A stretch of 64,000 nt of DNA from Streptomyces zingiberis (lineage in GTDB: Bacteria; Actinomycetota; Actinomycetes; Streptomycetales; Streptomycetaceae). How positions within the stretch are numbered: position 1 is the stretch's first letter; each line of letters starts with the position of its first letter. The translations under genes were made by a program, and so were the position numbers. Below the pieces are notes generated by a model. That model was not told the origin of the DNA, ran no database searches, and worked only from the letters and a program-made list of their open reading frames with translations. The stretch covers positions 1 to 64,000 of the forward strand of contig NZ_JAATEN010000017.1 in NCBI RefSeq assembly GCF_012034935.1, given 5' to 3'. Of this stretch, positions 59,785 to 64,000 are shown one piece after another.

Positions 59785-61529
59785 CCGGCCACCCCTTCCC
59801 CGCCGTTCCCGGAGCCCCCACCGGGGACGGTCCCGGGGACGCCGCCGGAGCCCTCGGGGCCGCCCTCGCGCATCGGGACGCGGACGCCGCGCTCGGCGGC
59901 GATCTCCTCGGCGCGCTCGTACCCGGCGTCGACATGGCGGATGACGCCCATCCCAGGGTCGTTGGTGAGCACCCGGCGGATCTTCTCCCCGGCGAGCGCG
60001 GTGCCGTCGGCGACCGTCACCTGCCCGGCGTGGAGGGAACGGCCCATACCGACGCCGCCGCCGTGGTGGATCGAGACCCAGGAGGCCCCGGAGGCGACGT
60101 TCACCATGGCGTTGAGCAGCGGCCAGTCGGCGATGGCGTCCGAGCCGTCGCGCATGGCCTCGGTCTCGCGGTACGGGGAGGCGACGGAGCCGCAGTCGAG
60201 GTGGTCGCGGCCGATGACGACGGGGGCGCGCAGCTCGCCGGAGGCCACCATGTCGTTGAAGCGCTCACCGGCCTTGTCACGTTCGCCGTAGCCGAGCCAG
60301 CAGATCCGGGCGGGCAGCCCCTGGAAGTGCACGCGCTCGCCCGCGAGCTTGATCCAGCGCGCGAGCGACTCGTTGCCGGGGAAGAGGTCGAGGACGGCGC
60401 GGTCGGTGGCGGCGATGTCGCGGGGGTCGCCGGAGAGCGCGGCCCAGCGGAACGGGCCCTTCCCCTCGGCGAACAGCGGCCGGATGTAGGCGGGGACGAA
60501 GCCGGGGAAGTCGAACGCCCGCCCGTATCCGGCGAGCTGGGCCTCGCCGCGGATGGAGTTGCCGTAGTCGAAGACCTCGGCGCCCGCGTCCTGGAAGCCC
60601 ACCATCGCCTCCACGTGCCGGGCCATGGACTCCCGGGCACGGGCGGTGAAGTCGGCGGGCTTCTCGGCGGCGTACCGGGCCATGTCCGCGAAGTCCACGC
60701 CGACGGGGAGGTAGCTGAGGGGGTCGTGGGCGCTGGTCTGGTCGGTGACGATGTCGATCGGCGCACCCTCGGCCAGCAGCCGGGGCAGCACCTCGGCCGC
60801 GTTGCCGAGCAGTCCGATCGACAGCGGCTCACGGCGGTCGCGGGCCTCGGTGGCCAGCCGCAGCGCGTGCTCGGGACTGTCCGCGCGGACGTCCAGGTAG
60901 CGGTGGCCGATGCGGCGTTCGATGGCGCGGGGGTCGCAGTCGACGCAGAGGGCGACACCGCCGTTCATGGTGACGGCGAGCGGCTGCGCCCCGCCCATGC
61001 CACCGAGTCCGGCGGTGAGGGTGACGGTGCCGGCGAGGCTGCCGTCCCCCCGCCCGCGTTCCGCGAGCCGGGCCGCGACGGCGGCGAAGGTCTCGTACGT
61101 GCCCTGGAGGATGCCCTGGGTGCCGATGTAGATCCACGAACCGGCCGTCATCTGCCCGTACATGGTGAGGCCGAGCGCCTCCAGCCGGCGGAACTCCTCC
61201 CAGGTGGCCCAGTCGCCGACGAGGTTGGAGTTGGCGATCAGCACGCGCGGCGCCCACTCGTGGGTCCGCATCACCCCGACGGGGCGGCCGGACTGGACGA
61301 GCATCGTCTCGTCCGGTCCGAGGCCGCGCAGGGTGCGGACCATGGCGTCGAACGAGTTCCAGTCGCGGGCGGCCTTGCCGGTGCCGCCGTAGACGACGAG
61401 CCGGTCAGGGTGTTCGGCGACCTCCGGGTCGAGGTTGTTGCTCAGCATGCGCAGGGCGGCCTCCTGCGGCCACCCCCGGGCGCTCAGCTCCGTGCCGCGC
61501 GGCGCGCGCACGGGTCGCGGTCCCGCCAT
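59781..61529 (-). CDS. hutU: Urocanate hydratase
   Basis: A 582-residue NAD-dependent urocanase converting urocanate to imidazolonepropionate. LVVYGGTGKAARDW, GQMTAGSWIYIGTQG, GLGGMGGAQPLAVTMNGGV (NAD site) and DHLDCGSVASPYRETE (active-site Cys) are conserved, as is SIHHGGGVGMGRSLHAG. A 30-residue Gly/Pro tail is added. ATG at 61529 has GGAGG seven bases upstream. An in-frame extension to 61583 is possible but does not match family starts. First gene of the operon hutU-M20-hutF-hutI. hutH (histidase) is not in the window. Confidence 0.96.
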   Translation of the reverse strand: MAGPRPVRAPRGTELSARGWPQEAALRMLSNNLDPEVAEHPDRLVVYGGTGKAARDWNSFDAMVRTLRGLGPDETMLVQSGRPVGVMRTHEWAPRVLIANSNLVGDWATWEEFRRLEALGLTMYGQMTAGSWIYIGTQGILQGTYETFAAVAARLAERGRGDGSLAGTVTLTAGLGGMGGAQPLAVTMNGGVALCVDCDPRAIERRIGHRYLDVRADSPEHALRLATEARDRREPLSIGLLGNAAEVLPRLLAEGAPIDIVTDQTSAHDPLSYLPVGVDFADMARYAAEKPADFTARARESMARHVEAMVGFQDAGAEVFDYGNSIRGEAQLAGYGRAFDFPGFVPAYIRPLFAEGKGPFRWAALSGDPRDIAATDRAVLDLFPGNESLARWIKLAGERVHFQGLPARICWLGYGERDKAGERFNDMVASGELRAPVVIGRDHLDCGSVASPYRETEAMRDGSDAIADWPLLNAMVNVASGASWVSIHHGGGVGMGRSLHAGQVTVADGTALAGEKIRRVLTNDPGMGVIRHVDAGYERAEEIAAERGVRVPMREGGPEGSGGVPGTVPGGGSGNGGEGVAG

Positions 61530-61870
61530 GGGCCTGCCTCCCTGCCGGGCCGGGCCTCCGCCCGACCGCATGGATTGATTCATTCACATGGTCGCCCCCT
61601 GAATATCTCTAGTCAACCAGGGGTGAACGCCCGTGCGGCGGGCAGAGGAAGGCTGCCTCCCGCCCCGTCCGCCCTCTCCTTCTCCTTCCTCTCCTCCCGC
61701 CGGCCCGCGGCCTCTCCCGCACCCCGCATCCCTCGCCCCTCCCCCCTTTTCCTGTCTCTGTCTCTTCCCCTGGCTGCCGCTGCGCCACCGGGACGGCCCG
61801 GTGGCGGAAGGAGCGGACGGCTCCCGGGCAGCGGAGGCGTCCTGACCCGCCTGATGATGGAGTTGGCACC
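61530..61870. other. Divergent hutU/decarboxylase regulatory region
   Basis: 341 bases. An AT-rich patch at 61570-61616 includes ATTGATTCATTC and GAATATCTCTAGTCAA, likely holding the hutU promoter and an operator. TTGACT (minus, 61616-61611) has no good -10 at 16-18 bases. From about 61665 to 61785 the plus strand is a long C/T-rich tract. Confidence 0.5.
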
Positions 61871-63637
61871 ATGACGAGCTATGAGGACGGACCCGGGCGG
61901 CCGGACGCCGGGACGGTGGCGGCTCCCCCGCCGGCGACCTCACCGGCGCCCCCGCCGGTTGCCTCACCGGCGGCGTCCGGCCGGAACACCAGGCCCGGCG
62001 GCGGCGCGGCCGGGGCCGGAGCGGCGGACGGGCCCCCGGCCGTACCCGGGACCCCGGCCCGCGCCGCCGGGGACACCGCGGCGGCCGCCACCGCCGCCGC
62101 TTCCGCCGCGCGGCGGGACCGGGCGGTGTGGGCCGCCGTCCGCCAGGGTCTCGTCGGCCCGGCGGAGCCGGTCGCCGGGTTGCTGGACGTGGCCGGTATC
62201 CGGGCCTCCGCCGCCGCGCTGCACGCCGCGTTCGCTGAGGTCACCGCCCCCGGTACGCCCGTCCTGCACTCCTTCGCGGTCAAGGCCGCGCCCCTGGTGC
62301 CCGTCCTGCGGCTGCTCGCCGCGGAGGGGCTGGGGTGTGAGGTGGCCAGCCCCGGGGAACTGGCGCTGGCCCGCGCGGCGGGGGTCCCCGCGTCCCATGT
62401 CGTCCTGGACTCGCCCGCCAAGTCGGAGGCCGAACTGCGGGAGGCGCTGGCGCTCGGGATCGCCGTCAACGCCGACAACGCGGAGGAGCTGTCCCGCCTG
62501 GACTCCCTCGTCGGCGGGTCCTCCCTCGTCGGCGGGGCTTCCGGCGCGCCGCGCGGGCCACTCGGCATCCGGGTCAACCCGCAGGTCGGCGGGGGTTCCA
62601 TCGCGGCGATGTCCACCGCCACCGGCACCTCCAAGTTCGGCGTGGCGCTGCGCGACGAGGGGGCGCGCGACTGGCTGGTCCGCGCCGCCGTCGCCCGGCC
62701 CTGGCTGACCCGGCTCCACGCGCACACCGGCTCCCAGGGCATCCCGCTGGACCTGATGGTCCGCGGGGTGCGGGAGCTGTACGAGCTGGCGGAGGAGATC
62801 AACGCGGCGGCGGGGGAACGCCGCATCACCAGTCTGGACCTCGGCGGCGGACTCCCGGTGAACTTCACCTCCGACCAGGAACACCCGTCCCATCGCGACT
62901 ACGCGCGGGCCCTGCGGAGCGCCGTGCCCGGCCTCTTCGAAGGGCGGTACGGGCTGGTCACCGAGTTCGGCCGGTCGCTGCTCGCCAAACACGGCACCGT
63001 CCTGGCGCGCGTGGAGTACACCAAGTCGTCGGGCGGGCGGCCGATCGCCGTCACCCACGCGGGAGCGCAGCTCGCCACCCGTACGGTGTTCGCGCCGGAC
63101 TCCTGGCCGCTGCGGGTGGCGGCCTACGACGCGGCGGGCCGGCCGCGGACGGGACCGGAGATCGCGCAGGACGTCGCCGGGCCGTGCTGCTTCGCCGGTG
63201 ACCTGGTGGCGCGGGAGCGCCCGCTGCCGCTGCTGGCGAGCGGCGACCTGGTCGCGCTGCTGGACACCGGCGCCTACTACTTCTCCAACCACTTCGCCTA
63301 CAACAGCCTGCCCCGGCCGGCGGTCTACGGCTTCGCCGAGGAAGCCGTGGCGGCGGAGGCGGCCGGGGACCCCGAGGCGGCCGAGGCGGCCGGGGAGCCC
63401 GGCGAAACCGGGGCACCTGCCCGGCCGGACGGAACGGCCGCCCCGGACGGAACGGTCACGGGCGGCGGCCGGAGCGCGAGCGGCGGACCGGGCGGCGACC
63501 CGGCCGACGGTGGGGGCCGGACGGCGGAAGCCGCCCCCGGGGGCGTGCGGTTCGCACTCGTACGCCCGGCGCAGCGGATCGACGAGATCGTCGCCGAGAG
63601 CGGCGGTGACCACCGGGAGGCGCTCCTCGGCCTCTGA
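61871..63637 (+). CDS. Fold-type III PLP decarboxylase (diaminopimelate/ornithine decarboxylase-like)
   Basis: A 588-residue protein whose core (about 90-490) matches group IV decarboxylases. HSFAVKAAPL carries the PLP-binding Lys, HAHTGSQG follows, LDLGGGLPVNF is the glycine loop, EFGRSLLAKHG is next, then GPCCFAGDLV at the active-site Cys position and DTGAYYFSNHFAYNSLPRP. An N-terminal Ala/Pro/Gly-rich extension (about 75 residues) and a disordered insertion (about 485-560) near the C-terminus are unusual. Lysine-biosynthetic lysA is expected elsewhere, so this is probably a paralogue with another amino-acid substrate. ATG at 61871 has GGAG upstream. Divergent from hutU. Confidence 0.85.
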   Translation: MTSYEDGPGRPDAGTVAAPPPATSPAPPPVASPAASGRNTRPGGGAAGAGAADGPPAVPGTPARAAGDTAAAATAAASAARRDRAVWAAVRQGLVGPAEPVAGLLDVAGIRASAAALHAAFAEVTAPGTPVLHSFAVKAAPLVPVLRLLAAEGLGCEVASPGELALARAAGVPASHVVLDSPAKSEAELREALALGIAVNADNAEELSRLDSLVGGSSLVGGASGAPRGPLGIRVNPQVGGGSIAAMSTATGTSKFGVALRDEGARDWLVRAAVARPWLTRLHAHTGSQGIPLDLMVRGVRELYELAEEINAAAGERRITSLDLGGGLPVNFTSDQEHPSHRDYARALRSAVPGLFEGRYGLVTEFGRSLLAKHGTVLARVEYTKSSGGRPIAVTHAGAQLATRTVFAPDSWPLRVAAYDAAGRPRTGPEIAQDVAGPCCFAGDLVARERPLPLLASGDLVALLDTGAYYFSNHFAYNSLPRPAVYGFAEEAVAAEAAGDPEAAEAAGEPGETGAPARPDGTAAPDGTVTGGGRSASGGPGGDPADGGGRTAEAAPGGVRFALVRPAQRIDEIVAESGGDHREALLGL

Positions 63638-63719
63638 CCTGCCGGAGCCCGGGGGCCGGGGCCCGCGCGTCGTCGCGGTGGGACGGCGCGGCCCCCTGCC
63701 CCGGACCCCCGTACGCCGG

Positions 63720-63761
63720 TACGTACCGACGGCTACGTACCGACGGCTACGTACCGGCGGC
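63720..63761. repeat. Three tandem copies of a 14-base repeat
   Basis: TACGTACCGACGGC occurs at 63720-63733 and 63734-63747, with a one-base variant TACGTACCGGCGGC at 63748-63761. Each unit carries the palindrome TACGTA/GTAC. Confidence 0.75.
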
Positions 63762-64000
63762 CTCGACGGCCCCGGCGCGCCCGGAGCTTCCGGTTTCCCG
63801 GGTCTTCCCGGCGCCCCCCTGTGCCGGCTTCCGTCCCCCCACTACGCCGGCGCCGGGGCGCCCCGGCCGCCTACGGGACGGCCCCGCGGCCCCCTTCGGC
63901 CGGGGCGGCGGGGTGGGCGCGACCGGAGCGGGAGCCGCGGGGACGGCCTTCCGCCTGCCGCCGCCCGGACCGGCGTCCCCGGCGGCGATGCCCGTCGTGC
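63747..64000 (-). CDS. Possible C-terminal tail of an off-window protein (partial)
   Basis: About 83 codons enter from the right edge and end at TAG 63749-63747. The sequence is Pro/Ala/Gly/Arg-rich (PAPVAPTPPPRPKGA) with G or C at most third positions. No domain is seen, and low-complexity G+C-rich noncoding DNA can look the same, so this is tentative. Confidence 0.3.
   Translation of the reverse strand, partial: TTGIAAGDAGPGGGRRKAVPAAPAPVAPTPPPRPKGAAGPSRRRPGRPGAGVVGGRKPAQGGAGKTRETGSSGRAGAVEAAGT

Larger units (their letters stand above)
63638..64000. other. Right-end region, no complete gene
   Basis: 363 bases after the decarboxylase gene. Contains the 14-base triple repeat at 63720-63761. 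On the minus strand a high-third-G/C frame runs in from the right edge to a stop at 63749-63747 (Pro/Ala/Gly/Arg-rich, AAPAPVAPTPPPRPKGAAG), possibly the tail of an off-window protein. Confidence 0.45.

Overview
The window is about 74% G+C chromosome from an actinomycete, almost certainly Streptomyces or a close relative. Genes use G/C at nearly every third codon position, many start with GTG, and a near-canonical WhiB, an F420 gene pair and a five-member LCP cluster sit in an order known from Streptomyces. Much of the order (ahcY, manA, SIS protein, manB, DUF3499, metallopeptidase, whiB, fbiA-fbiB, nucleotidyltransferase, LCP, TIGR03089, acyl-CoA dehydrogenase, purE-purK, GtrA) also matches the Mycobacterium tuberculosis sahH-to-purK region, so most of this is conserved core chromosome.

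Layout. 1-6.1 kb: a leftward promoter, a SpoIIM-like membrane protein, a divergent RDD protein, a hypothetical protein, ahcY and a CDF transporter. 6.2-12.3 kb: mannose metabolism (manA, SIS isomerase-like protein, Trm112, manB), DUF3499 and a small metallopeptidase. 12.5-18.7 kb: a secreted DUF5719 protein translationally coupled to a giant membrane glycosyltransferase, then whiB. 19.7-23.9 kb: cysteine dioxygenase, fbiA-fbiB and an AlkA-like glycosylase. 24.1-39 kb: a cell-envelope block with a GDP-mannose-type pyrophosphorylase, a secreted PGRP amidase, TIGR03089, five LCP ligases, a GT2 and a hotdog thioesterase.

39.0-42.4 kb is compositionally different (60-base lines from 45% to 70% G+C). 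It holds a three-gene module: a WXG-like small protein, a 768-residue protein with an N-terminal WxG hairpin-like region, and a lipoprotein. This is the best candidate for an uncharacterised system. 42.6-52.2 kb: acyl-CoA dehydrogenase, UDP-glucose dehydrogenase family protein, VOC protein, M19 dipeptidase, purK-purE, GtrA and a two-component system. 53.0-55.3 kb: a partner-switching module (RsbW-like kinase, STAS antagonist, SigB/F-family sigma factor). 55.5-61.5 kb: a leftward histidine-degradation operon hutU-M20 amidohydrolase-hutF-hutI. 61.9-63.6 kb: a divergent fold-III PLP decarboxylase.

Together the genes centre on envelope construction (mannose activation, lipid-linked glycosylation, LCP attachment), developmental and stress regulation (WhiB, sigma module, two-component system) and housekeeping (SAM cycle, F420, purines, histidine catabolism). 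No rRNA, tRNA, CRISPR array, insertion sequence or phage genes were recognised.
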